Both the position numbers and the translations under genes were made by a program. A DNA stretch of 28,266 nucleotides from CAZAYB01 sp964489215. Its GTDB lineage: Bacteria; Planctomycetota; Phycisphaerae; Sedimentisphaerales; Anaerohalosphaeraceae. Shown in pieces: positions 15,841-24,750 of this stretch (positions are counted from its first letter, which is position 1; every line of letters begins with the position of its first letter). The DNA lies in the NCBI GenBank assembly GCA_964489215.1, contig CAZAYB010000013.1, positions 1 to 28,266 of the forward strand, in the 5' to 3' direction. The notes beneath the pieces were generated by a model that was not told the DNA's origin, did not search any database, and saw nothing but the letters and a program-made list of their open reading frames with translations.

Positions 15841-18800
15841 ATGCTTAATAAACAAGCTGTTATTTTTTTGCTGCTGTTGTGTTGCGGCTATTCGCTTTTT
15901 GCCGAAACTGTGTCTGTCCCCCTGGCAAATCAGGATTTTGAATACCCTGTTTTAGATGAGGGGCAATGGTACAAACATGTTTTTGGGTGGGAGTCCTGGT
16001 TTTCGGATTACTCCGCGGAGCGTTGTCCTGAGGTGAGGAACCCTGCCCCGGCAAGCAGCTTACAGGCAAAAAGCGGGGATAATTATGCATGGTTCAACGG
16101 TGTGCAGCTTTTTCAACTTCCTGACATAATTGAAGCCGGTAATACCTACACTCTCCGGATCGATGTGAGCAAATACGGTTCATTTACCGGCGTATTCAGA
16201 TTCGGCCTGGGTGCTTATGATCCGTCGGACAAGTACGAGACACAACCCATTTTATTTACCGAAGCTGCTCACAGCACCCACCCATTGACCGGCATCTGGC
16301 AGACGATCAGCTTGCAGTTTAACAGCGACGACCACAGCCAGTGGACAGGCTATCCGCTTTTGGTCTATCTCTGGTCTGATAAGGTTGCGGTCGATAATGT
16401 CAAACTTTCAAAAACAGCGGACGCTGCGGATGTTGTCAGCCTGACGATATCAGGTCCTGCCGCTGCTTCAAAATCGATCTGGCCGGCCCCTGGAACACAT
16501 CAGTACGAATCCGGTGACGAGATCGAAATTACGGCACTGAAATATGAGCAGGGTGGAGTTATATACATTTTTGATCAATGGACAGGTGACGTCGAATTTA
16601 AGTATCAGCCTGAAACTAAGGTTGTAATGGATTCCGACAAGAGCATTCAGGCACTTTATGTGCAGGCGGACCCGGAGCCCTGGGATGTAAAAGCCGATAC
16701 ATGGGTTGCGACCGATGCTCTGGGCAGAGAGTTGCCGGGCTTCGGAGAGTGCGGGCCTGTTCGTGATAACCGAACTTTTATTTGTGCTTATACCTTTTGG
16801 CTGGCAACCGGACCGGGGATGTATCACGAGCCTTATGATGTAACGAAAATAATGGCACAAGACCCTTATAACCCTGACTGGGGTTTTCATTATGCGTTTC
16901 ATTTCTGGGGTGAGCCTGAACTGGGCTATTATAAATCGGTTGATGACTATGTAATGCGAAAACATATCTATATGTTCGATGCGGCAGGTGTTGATGTACT
17001 CGCTTTTGAGAACACAAATGCCGAGACCTACCCCCAGGCGAATATGATTATGTGTGATGTTATGGAGGATCTTCGCGCAAAGGGTACGCAGACCCCGCAA
17101 ATTTGTTTCTGGACCAACCCGGCCAATGATATCGAACAGGATATCTATTTATTCTTTCACAGCAGGGGCTGGTATCCCGAACTATGGTATTATCTTGACG
17201 GCAAACCGCTTATAATGCCTGTGTCTGACTGGTCGGGTCTGCCGAGCTATTTGAAAAATTATTATACTTTCAGGCAGTGCTGGGACCAGCTTGACGGACA
17301 GGATATGTGGCAGTCAGGCGATTTTCCTCCGCAGGATTACGGCTGGCATCAGGCCTGGGACAAACCCGAACAGACTTCAGTTGCCGCAGCGAGACATGCG
17401 ACAACGAATGTAGGCAGAAGCTATCATGACGGCGCCCAGCCTCCGATAGATGAATATCACAATACAGGCTTGCAGGACCAGGGTTTGTATTTGGCAGAAC
17501 AGTTCGAACGGGCGATTGAGCTTGACCCGGAATTCATCTTTAACTCGACCTGGAATGAGTGGGGTTCTTTCAGGTATATTTGGCCCGAACCGGTCTGGCC
17601 CGGACTGGATCATTTTTTAGGTCATCATATGGTGGAAGGCGAAACATGGTTCGGAGACGACTATAACCACGAATACAGCCGGGACATCGATCCTATGAAA
17701 GGCGGCCATACGGATAATTATTATTATCAGTTGGTGGCTAACTTGAGACTTTACAAAGGTGTGCGCCCGCCTGATGTGCCCAGTGGTCCCAGGAGTATAA
17801 CCATTGACGGCAGTTTTGATGACTGGAATGATGTCGAGCCGCAATACAGGGATTATAAACGAGATACAATGCACCGCAATGAACTCGGATGGGGAGATTT
17901 TGCAACCTATGTAAACACAACAGGCAGAAACGATTTCGTAATTTCAAAAATCGCTTATGACCAAAACTACGTTTATTTTTATACTGAAACAATGCACCCG
18001 ATAAGTGAGCATACCGACTCCAACTGGATGCTTCTTTACATCGATTCCGATATGAACCACAGCACGGGCTGGGAGGGTTATGATTACCTTATCAACTCTC
18101 ATGTCGGAAGCTCATCTGAGACCACTGTCAAACATACAATAGACGGTTCTTCATGGAGCACCGTAAACGGCAGTATATCTTACCGGTATTCAGGCAGAAA
18201 GATCGAGATCAAGGTCCCCCGCACAGACATTGGTCAGAACGGGGTCGATGTAGCATTTGATTTTCATTGGGCGGACAATATTCGGCAGCATTTTGATATC
18301 ATAGAATTTGCCGTCAACGGCGACAGCGCTCCGGACAGAAGATTTAATTATCGTTATGACAGTTCTCTCAGGGACAAAGAGTGTCAAAAGCTGATATCAG
18401 AGGGAGATATTTACGCTTTCGATTCGGACAGTGATTGCGATATTGATATGCAAGACCTGACAGCGTTTGCGTTCGACTGGATATCCTCTAACAGTTATAA
18501 CGAATATTCTTCACTTGCCGATTACTGGCAGGATGATTATTTACCTGAGAGCATAACACCGCAAATAATACTTGAAGACGATTTCGAGACGGGAGATCTC
18601 TCCGCTAATAACTGGCAAGCTAACGGCATTGAGAATTGGCGGGTTACTTCCGACAATCCCAATAAGGGGACATATTCTGTTAAGTCAGGTGCCGTATCTC
18701 ATAATCAGGCATGTACCCTCAAAGTTCAGGTCAGTGTTACGAAAGAATCCGTTTTGAGGTTTCATTACAGGGTATCGAGCGAACAGAATTACGACTTGCT

Positions 18801-18981
18801 TCGTTTTTATATCGATGCTTCGGAACAGAACGCCTGGTCGGGCGAAAAACCGTGGCTTTTGGCAAAATATACGGTTTCACCCGGCACGCACTGGCTCCAG
18901 TGGACATATTACAAGGACGGTTCGGTTTCCGGCGGTCAGGATTGTGTATGGTTAGATAATATTTCCCTGACCGCAAAATAA
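15841..18981 (+). CDS. Large secreted multidomain GH99/GH71-like glycoside hydrolase candidate
   Basis: A 1046-residue exported protein; the ATG at 15841 is preceded by AAGAGG, while the open frame to 15787 overlaps the gene upstream. Signal peptide MLNKQAVIFLLLLCCGYSLF-AE. Order: beta-sandwich module (about 22-190; NQDFEYPVLDEG) shared with the two preceding exported proteins; InlB-B-like repeat (about 196-277; FDQWTGD); putative TIM barrel (281 to about 645) with HFWGEPELGYYKSVDDYVMR, AGVDVLAFENTN and STWNEWGSF (N572-E573-W574), reminiscent of GH99/GH71 and WbsX-type proteins; CBM9-like domain (651-834; ITIDGSFDDW); dockerin-like loop (about 861-885; DSDSDCDIDMQDL); C-terminal beta-sandwich (911-1046; DDFETGDLSANNW). 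E573 is a plausible catalytic acid, but family assignment is by resemblance only. It would act outside the cytoplasm on a polysaccharide backbone. Confidence 0.82.
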   Translation: MLNKQAVIFLLLLCCGYSLFAETVSVPLANQDFEYPVLDEGQWYKHVFGWESWFSDYSAERCPEVRNPAPASSLQAKSGDNYAWFNGVQLFQLPDIIEAGNTYTLRIDVSKYGSFTGVFRFGLGAYDPSDKYETQPILFTEAAHSTHPLTGIWQTISLQFNSDDHSQWTGYPLLVYLWSDKVAVDNVKLSKTADAADVVSLTISGPAAASKSIWPAPGTHQYESGDEIEITALKYEQGGVIYIFDQWTGDVEFKYQPETKVVMDSDKSIQALYVQADPEPWDVKADTWVATDALGRELPGFGECGPVRDNRTFICAYTFWLATGPGMYHEPYDVTKIMAQDPYNPDWGFHYAFHFWGEPELGYYKSVDDYVMRKHIYMFDAAGVDVLAFENTNAETYPQANMIMCDVMEDLRAKGTQTPQICFWTNPANDIEQDIYLFFHSRGWYPELWYYLDGKPLIMPVSDWSGLPSYLKNYYTFRQCWDQLDGQDMWQSGDFPPQDYGWHQAWDKPEQTSVAAARHATTNVGRSYHDGAQPPIDEYHNTGLQDQGLYLAEQFERAIELDPEFIFNSTWNEWGSFRYIWPEPVWPGLDHFLGHHMVEGETWFGDDYNHEYSRDIDPMKGGHTDNYYYQLVANLRLYKGVRPPDVPSGPRSITIDGSFDDWNDVEPQYRDYKRDTMHRNELGWGDFATYVNTTGRNDFVISKIAYDQNYVYFYTETMHPISEHTDSNWMLLYIDSDMNHSTGWEGYDYLINSHVGSSSETTVKHTIDGSSWSTVNGSISYRYSGRKIEIKVPRTDIGQNGVDVAFDFHWADNIRQHFDIIEFAVNGDSAPDRRFNYRYDSSLRDKECQKLISEGDIYAFDSDSDCDIDMQDLTAFAFDWISSNSYNEYSSLADYWQDDYLPESITPQIILEDDFETGDLSANNWQANGIENWRVTSDNPNKGTYSVKSGAVSHNQACTLKVQVSVTKESVLRFHYRVSSEQNYDLLRFYIDASEQNAWSGEKPWLLAKYTVSPGTHWLQWTYYKDGSVSGGQDCVWLDNISLTAK

Positions 18982-19118
18982 TATAAAAGGCTCCGCTTAT
19001 TATTTATTGTATTATTGCAGATGATTTGTAAACTTAAATACATAAATTATCCATCCTGTTAAATTGGGTTGCTGTGTTGCCGATATAGTGAAAAGATTAA
19101 ATACTCAGAGAAACAAAT

Positions 19119-20201
19119 ATGAATGGTAAAGAAAGAATACTTGCAGCTTTAGACCGCAAGCCTGTTGATCGTTTGCCTGTTGACATCTGGTACACTGCCG
19201 AGGTTCTGGATTCTCTTAAAAGCCACTATGGACTGGAGGATGAATTAACCATCTGGAAGGCAATGGGAGTTGATAAGATAGCATGGGTTTTTATGGATTA
19301 TTCTTTTGAAAAAAAAGAATCCGCCGGCAGTCAGGTCGGAGCAGGTGCGGCCAGAAGCCGGACAATGTGGGGGGTTCCGCTTAAGGGTGTAAAAGCCGGC
19401 AGTGCACATTATGATGAATTCGGTGAAGCTCCTATGAAATATATAAATACCCCATCAATGGTGGATGAATACCAATGGTGGCCTGATCTGAACTGTTTCA
19501 ACTATGATGATGCCGTTACGCGTGCGAAAAAAGTCAGCAAAGATTATGCCGTGGTGGGCCCCTGGGTTTCACTTTTTGAGATATACTGTCAGTTGAGAGG
19601 CATCGAACAGTCGTTGATGGATATTGCATTGTATCCGGAGTTGGTCGATGCTGTCTTGGATTACATTGAAAGTATTCAATCTGAAATGATGAAACGTTTT
19701 TTAGAACAGGCAGATACCCATGTCGATATGGTGTTTATAAGCGATGACCTTGGTACCCAGGAGAGCCTGCTTATTTCTCCGCAAATGTGGCAGCGTTTTC
19801 TTGAACCTCGAATGAAACGGTGGTGTGAACTGGTTCATTCCTTCAATAAGAAAGTATTTTTTCACTCAGACGGAGCCTGTGAGCCTTTGATCGGGCCGCT
19901 TATTGATTGCGGAATAGATGTGCTAAATCCTATTCAGCATGTATGTCCCGGAATGGATACAAAAAAGTTGAAAGAAAAATATGGACACAGGGTAATTTTT
20001 CATGGAGGAGTTGACAATCAAAATATCCTGCCTTTTGGTTCTGCCGAAGACGTAAAAAAAGAGGTCAGAATGCTTATGAAAACACTGGGCCGAGGCGATG
20101 AAGGTTATATTTGCGCTTCATGTCATGCTGTACAGGCCGGTACTCCGGTAGATAATATAGTATCAATGATTGAAACTGTAACAAATAAACAGTATATCTG
20201 A
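19119..20201 (+). CDS. UroD-like (MtaA/UROD superfamily) protein 1
   Basis: A 360-residue cytoplasmic protein of the uroporphyrinogen decarboxylase/corrinoid methyltransferase superfamily. It starts with the family opening MNGKERILAALDRKPVDRLP and contains MVFISDDLGTQESLLISPQM, KVFFHSDGAC and ICASCHAVQAGTPVDNI. It lacks the N-terminal arginine motif of true haem-pathway HemE as far as I can see, and resembles the MtaA/MtbA/CmuA side. H249, possibly C254, and C335 (with C332, H336 near) could form the zinc site that activates thiol acceptors in such methyltransferases; HxC is HxD here. It heads a tight operon with two glycosidases (33 bp to the next gene). Role inferred: methyl transfer linked to glycan breakdown. 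Plain HemE is unlikely given two more copies nearby. Confidence 0.85.
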   Translation: MNGKERILAALDRKPVDRLPVDIWYTAEVLDSLKSHYGLEDELTIWKAMGVDKIAWVFMDYSFEKKESAGSQVGAGAARSRTMWGVPLKGVKAGSAHYDEFGEAPMKYINTPSMVDEYQWWPDLNCFNYDDAVTRAKKVSKDYAVVGPWVSLFEIYCQLRGIEQSLMDIALYPELVDAVLDYIESIQSEMMKRFLEQADTHVDMVFISDDLGTQESLLISPQMWQRFLEPRMKRWCELVHSFNKKVFFHSDGACEPLIGPLIDCGIDVLNPIQHVCPGMDTKKLKEKYGHRVIFHGGVDNQNILPFGSAEDVKKEVRMLMKTLGRGDEGYICASCHAVQAGTPVDNIVSMIETVTNKQYI

Positions 20202-20234
20202 ACGAGTTGAACCTTATTTACAGGAAATGTTTTT

Positions 20235-21962
20235 ATGTTTCACATATCCCTGAAATTTTGTTTTTTCGCAGCTCTTTCGATCTGCATTTTCATTTCTGCT
20301 GCTATGGGTATTCAATGGGAACAAAAAAACAATATTTCTTATGATTCCGGCGTTTATGAGGTAACAGGCCCGGATCCATGGCTGCTTTCGGAGAGCTTAT
20401 CTCCTGCCGCCGCCGAAGAAAATTCTTATCTGATAGCCGAACTAAAAGTTTCTTCACCTGCAGGTTTTCAGTGCTACTGGTGGAAAAAAGGTCAGGGCGG
20501 CCATTTCAGCAGAATGCATACTTTTATGGTCTCAGTGCCCCGCTCTTATGTTACAGTCGTATATGATCTGGACAGGTATGGCAGATTCGACGGTGCGGAT
20601 TTCATAAGGCTCGGCCCTGCGGCACCAAAAGGATTTAAGTTTCAAATTAAAGACATAAAACTGATGAGTAAACAGGATGTCCCGGATGCACATTTCAAAA
20701 ACCTTGTAGAGATGAAATGTTTCACGTCGAAACTTCACTACTTGCCTGATGAAAGAATTGAATATGAGACGGTTCTTTTAGCGAAAAACTATCCGGAGAC
20801 ACGTTCATCAAAAATACTTAAGACAAAAATTACCGATAGTAAAGGAAATGTCATTCACAGCCAACTTCAGCATTACGGTATCGCTGATATTGAAAACCGT
20901 AAGGAGCTTTTCGGCTATTATATTCCTGATAAAAAACTCAAACCAGGTTCTTACCTGTTAGATGCGGAATCAATTGATCAGATGACCGGTTTCGTACTTA
21001 ATGACAGCCACACATTCTCCGTTATAGATGAAAGCTTTCCGTATATTTATGAAACGCCTTTTAAGTATGTAAAGGATTTTTCGATTATTCGTGATGAGCA
21101 AGGGCTATGGCACATTTTCTCTATTACAGGCGAATTTATAGAGGGGCACGACTGGATCGTAGAAGGAAATGAGAGAACTTTCAGCCATGGAACAAGCCCT
21201 GATCTTAGAAACTGGACGTATCATACGCCGGTGCTTAGTATATCCGACAAAAAATATTCAGACGGTAACGGCTGTTATGAGGATAAGGGGGTGTGGGCAC
21301 CGAATGTTATATATCATCAGGACAAATACTATATGTTCTATACATCTACGAATAAATATGTGTCCCAATCGATTTCTTTAGCAATTTCTGACGACCTTTT
21401 TCACTGGAAAAAATATGAAAAGAATCCGGTTTTCAACTTAGAGGGTCTTGACTGGGCCAACTGGGCAAGGAACAGATGGGCTGACTGCAGAGACCCGGAA
21501 ATATTCAAAGACGGCGACATTTTTTATATGTATGTAACCGCGCATGCTTCAGGTGGGAACCCGCGGGGGATTGTAGCAGTTGCCCAATCGACCGATCTGC
21601 TGAACTGGACGAATCCGAAAATAGCGGTCAGGCATCATCACGCTATGGAATCACCCCAGGTATGGAAAAATGCCGATAAATACCTGATGACCACATCTGC
21701 GCATGGTGGAGGGGTCTGGGTAAGTGACAGTCCGGACAAGAACTGGAAACTTGCAAACTTTCCGAGACCTGATATCCTCAGCGACGAGAATATCATAAAG
21801 ACCTCAACGAGCTATGCGGAAGAGGTTTACAGTATTGACCAGACGGATATTATCGCAGGGCTCACCTGGAGACATTTTGGAAACTCAATATATATATACC
21901 AGATGAATTATAATTCAAATGGACTGCCGGCTGAATATGTCAGCCCTTTTGATGTTCCGTAA
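20235..21962 (+). CDS. Secreted five-bladed propeller glycosidase (GH43/GH32/GH117-like)
   Basis: A 575-residue exported protein; AGGAA (20222-20226) precedes the ATG. Signal peptide about 1-24 (FCFFAALSICIFISAAMG). Residues about 25-270 form an all-beta N-terminal part of unknown type. Residues 278-570 look like a five-bladed beta-propeller of the GH43/GH32/GH68/GH117 superfamily: DFSIIRDEQGLWHIF, GVWAPNVIYHQDKYYMFYT (W354), CRDPEIFKDGDIFYMYV (R419-D420-P) and the ESP motif with E472. D420 and E472 are the plausible transition-state stabiliser and acid, with an aspartate in the first blade as base. The substrate cannot be read from sequence; arabinose, galactose-type or fructose-type links are all possible. 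It lies in the operon between UroD-like 1 (33 bp) and a second glycosidase (28 bp). Confidence 0.82.
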   Translation: MFHISLKFCFFAALSICIFISAAMGIQWEQKNNISYDSGVYEVTGPDPWLLSESLSPAAAEENSYLIAELKVSSPAGFQCYWWKKGQGGHFSRMHTFMVSVPRSYVTVVYDLDRYGRFDGADFIRLGPAAPKGFKFQIKDIKLMSKQDVPDAHFKNLVEMKCFTSKLHYLPDERIEYETVLLAKNYPETRSSKILKTKITDSKGNVIHSQLQHYGIADIENRKELFGYYIPDKKLKPGSYLLDAESIDQMTGFVLNDSHTFSVIDESFPYIYETPFKYVKDFSIIRDEQGLWHIFSITGEFIEGHDWIVEGNERTFSHGTSPDLRNWTYHTPVLSISDKKYSDGNGCYEDKGVWAPNVIYHQDKYYMFYTSTNKYVSQSISLAISDDLFHWKKYEKNPVFNLEGLDWANWARNRWADCRDPEIFKDGDIFYMYVTAHASGGNPRGIVAVAQSTDLLNWTNPKIAVRHHHAMESPQVWKNADKYLMTTSAHGGGVWVSDSPDKNWKLANFPRPDILSDENIIKTSTSYAEEVYSIDQTDIIAGLTWRHFGNSIYIYQMNYNSNGLPAEYVSPFDVP

Positions 21963-21990
21963 AATTTAATATTTTTATTGGTATTATGTT

Positions 21991-24708
21991 ATGTTAAAAA
22001 GAACTGACGAGCTGTTTTTTATTACTAAAAGTTTTTATCCTGTAATTTTCTTTTGCATATTATGTAATTTTGCATTTTGCGAAACTGAAAACATTGAAGA
22101 TTTCACAGGCCTGTACTGGAACTGGTATCCGGAAAAAACAAACGTATTGGTGTCAGCTCCTGCCGGCAAATATTATTTAAGGCATAAATTCGAAATACCT
22201 CAGGACAGGGATATACAAAGAGCTTTTATGCTGGTTTCTGTCGATAATTCCTGCATTGTTTTCCTCAACGGTGAAGAGTGCGGGTTCGCAAGTCAATGGG
22301 GAGAAATAAAAAGAATACCACTCAAGAGATACATAAAGACGGGCAATAATCTTATTGCCATTGAAGCTGAAAACGCCGGCCCGAACGATTCACCTGCGGG
22401 GATAGTGGGGAAAATTGTAATAAAATATAAAGATAACACAATTGATATAATACCCATAGATAAAAAGTGGAAAATATCTAAAGAAAAATATGAGGGATGG
22501 AAAGAATTCACATTTAATGCTGACGACTGGAAAAACGCCGAACCGGTTACTTTATTCGGACTCGGACCATGGGGTGATATAAGCAAAGGCAAGAAAAATA
22601 TCCCCGGTGATTTTCCTGTCTTTATTGTGCCCGGCTATGAAAAAGAGTTTGATCTCCTGAGGCATCTGTTTTACACATTTTACGGTACTGGTACAGGAGG
22701 CACGCTCTGGGACGGATGGATAGTAAAATCCACAATCTGGCCCGCCGGCAGTGCTGCTGAAATGTTAAAACGCAACCATTCCAGAATGCTTTCTTCGCGC
22801 ATAATGGATAATGAAGGTTATATCTCATGCCACCAGCATAGAGGCCTGGCGCATAATCTCGGCTGGCCCTTTCCACTCTGGACACAGAGCGGCGGCGTAG
22901 GGTGGCATTTTTCTGTATTCGGTTTGCCCTATGACAGCCGATTCGGAGTATTCAAAACAACAACCGTCGAAAACTGGAAGCTGACTAACGTAGAAGACAG
23001 CAAACTGGACAGCCGCGGGTGGCATCTGAATCTTTCAGGGCCGGCAGCTTCAATCACAACACCGCAGTTCAACATAAACAGTTTTATATCTCCTTTCATA
23101 GCACTTGAATTGGGACCGGCAAACATAGACAAATCAGCGGTCTGTTTTCTTGAGTGGAAGACAGAAGAGTCCCCGCATTTTTCCGGCAATAACAGAATTT
23201 ATTTCGACCTGTCGAATGATAACCCTGCCGGCTCTTATATAATGATTCCTGTTTATAAGACCGATTCGTGGAAAGGCAAAATTATACAGCTCAGGTTCAA
23301 TTTTAAAGATATTGAAGAAACTTCATTAACAATCAGAAAGATATATACCTCCGTTGACAGCAGGCATAACATAAACAATTCCTGTTATCTGCAGGGCTGT
23401 CTTGATTATATCAACTGGACAGGTGACCTGAACTTTCTGCGTCAAAATATCCAGAAAATGCGCAGCGCTCTCAGGTACGCTGTAGATGAATTTCAGGTGG
23501 AAAAATATAAATGCGTTTATACGCCATGGGTAGGTCATGACGGAAGAAGCGGCATTGAAAGAGAAGAAGGGAACAAGACCATTCATCTTGGACGGGGAAT
23601 AGGCAACAATTACTGGGACCTGCTGCCGGCAGGCGGCAAAGACACCATTGCAACGGTCTATCTTTATGACGTTCTTGCGGGCATGGCGGAACTGGAAAAA
23701 GCAATCAAAACGAATCCACAATGGAACATCCCCTCGGGACACCTTTCCTTCAACTCTGATAATCTTTTAAGCCTTTCACGGCAAATAAAAGACTATTCAA
23801 ACAGGGCTTTCTGGAATGACCAAACAGATCGCTATTATATGGCAACCGATATAAACGGCAAAAGCTATGACTATGGCTTTACCATTCTCAATCTCGAAGC
23901 CGTTTACTATGACTTTGCAGCCGATTCACAGGCACGTTCAATTCTTGACTGGATATCGGGTAAAAGGACGGTTCCGGGAGACACATCGAAAGGCAGGGAT
24001 ATCTATCACTGGGTATTTTCGCCAAGAAGCACAACAAAAAGAAATCTGGAGTATTATGCATTTGTCTGGCCCGAGCCTGAAAACCTTTCCTGGGGCGACC
24101 AGGTTCAGGATGGCGGAGCGGTTCTCGGTTTTTCATATTTTGACATAATGTCTCGATTGAAAGTTTACGGCCCTGATAATGCATGGCAGCGATTGAAAGA
24201 GATTATCCAGTGGTATAAAGAAGTTCAGGCCGAGGGAGGTTTCAGGAAATATTACTCAAAACCCGGCAGGGGCAGTCTCCAGGGCGGCGGAACAGCCGGC
24301 GGACTCGGCATTGATATGGAATTTGCGGAGAGCGTACTTGTACCTCAGGTGATGATATATGGTTTTATGGGTATTGAGCCGCGTTTGGACAGACTGACTG
24401 TAAAACCAAAATTGCCTGCTGACTGGACGAGCCTGAAAATAGAAAAGATCAGTTACGGCTCAACGGTATTCGATATTACTGCGGATGAAAACTTGATTAC
24501 TCTTGAAATTCAAAGTACTCGCAAAGGCAAATTATATATTGAACTTCCGCAAGGTAAATGGCGGATAATATCTCAGAAAAATGATAGCGAACTTTACAAA
24601 TCAAATATAAATATAAATGAAAATGTAAACAGTGCTGCCGTAGAAATATCCACAGGATGCATAGTAAAATTCAGCAGGGTCGAGCCTGGGAATCAGGATA
24701 CATATTGA
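21991..24708 (+). CDS. Exported six-hairpin glycosidase, GH78/GH65-like
   Basis: A 905-residue protein with N-terminal membrane/signal segment about 15-30 (SFYPVIFFCILCNFAFC). Residues about 36-195 are a jelly-roll domain like the N-terminal lectin-like domain of alpha-L-rhamnosidases (YYLRHKFEIPQDRDIQRAFM, VDNSCIVFLNG, WKISKEKYEGWKEF). Residues about 215-790 look like an (alpha/alpha)6 barrel: GYISCHQHRGLAHNLGWPF, YLQGCLDYINWTGDLNFLR (from 465), TPWVGHDGRSGIEREEG (H516, D517, E523) and SWGDQVQDGGAV (D703, D707). A C-terminal beta-domain (GFMGIEPRLDRLTVKPKLPA) is typical of GH65/GH78-type enzymes. Catalytic acids are candidates only. It probably releases terminal sugars such as rhamnose in the periplasm. 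Part of the operon, 42 bp before UroD-like 2. Confidence 0.78.
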   Translation: MLKRTDELFFITKSFYPVIFFCILCNFAFCETENIEDFTGLYWNWYPEKTNVLVSAPAGKYYLRHKFEIPQDRDIQRAFMLVSVDNSCIVFLNGEECGFASQWGEIKRIPLKRYIKTGNNLIAIEAENAGPNDSPAGIVGKIVIKYKDNTIDIIPIDKKWKISKEKYEGWKEFTFNADDWKNAEPVTLFGLGPWGDISKGKKNIPGDFPVFIVPGYEKEFDLLRHLFYTFYGTGTGGTLWDGWIVKSTIWPAGSAAEMLKRNHSRMLSSRIMDNEGYISCHQHRGLAHNLGWPFPLWTQSGGVGWHFSVFGLPYDSRFGVFKTTTVENWKLTNVEDSKLDSRGWHLNLSGPAASITTPQFNINSFISPFIALELGPANIDKSAVCFLEWKTEESPHFSGNNRIYFDLSNDNPAGSYIMIPVYKTDSWKGKIIQLRFNFKDIEETSLTIRKIYTSVDSRHNINNSCYLQGCLDYINWTGDLNFLRQNIQKMRSALRYAVDEFQVEKYKCVYTPWVGHDGRSGIEREEGNKTIHLGRGIGNNYWDLLPAGGKDTIATVYLYDVLAGMAELEKAIKTNPQWNIPSGHLSFNSDNLLSLSRQIKDYSNRAFWNDQTDRYYMATDINGKSYDYGFTILNLEAVYYDFAADSQARSILDWISGKRTVPGDTSKGRDIYHWVFSPRSTTKRNLEYYAFVWPEPENLSWGDQVQDGGAVLGFSYFDIMSRLKVYGPDNAWQRLKEIIQWYKEVQAEGGFRKYYSKPGRGSLQGGGTAGGLGIDMEFAESVLVPQVMIYGFMGIEPRLDRLTVKPKLPADWTSLKIEKISYGSTVFDITADENLITLEIQSTRKGKLYIELPQGKWRIISQKNDSELYKSNININENVNSAAVEISTGCIVKFSRVEPGNQDTY

Positions 24709-24750
24709 TACTGAATTTATTTGATTTCAAGCTATTGAAAGAACAGCATC

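Noticed and set aside
16468..17100. 210-codon minus-strand open frame
   Set aside because: It lies wholly inside the GH99-like gene, has no recognisable domain and low-quality composition; a shadow of the coding frame.
19119..20201. Haem-pathway uroporphyrinogen decarboxylase (hemE)
   Set aside because: Sits among glycosidases with two more paralogues and lacks clear HemE-specific N-terminal motif; better as UROD-superfamily protein.
23326..23742. 138-codon minus-strand open frame
   Set aside because: Antisense to the six-hairpin glycosidase in a region with strong homology motifs on the plus strand; no own signals.
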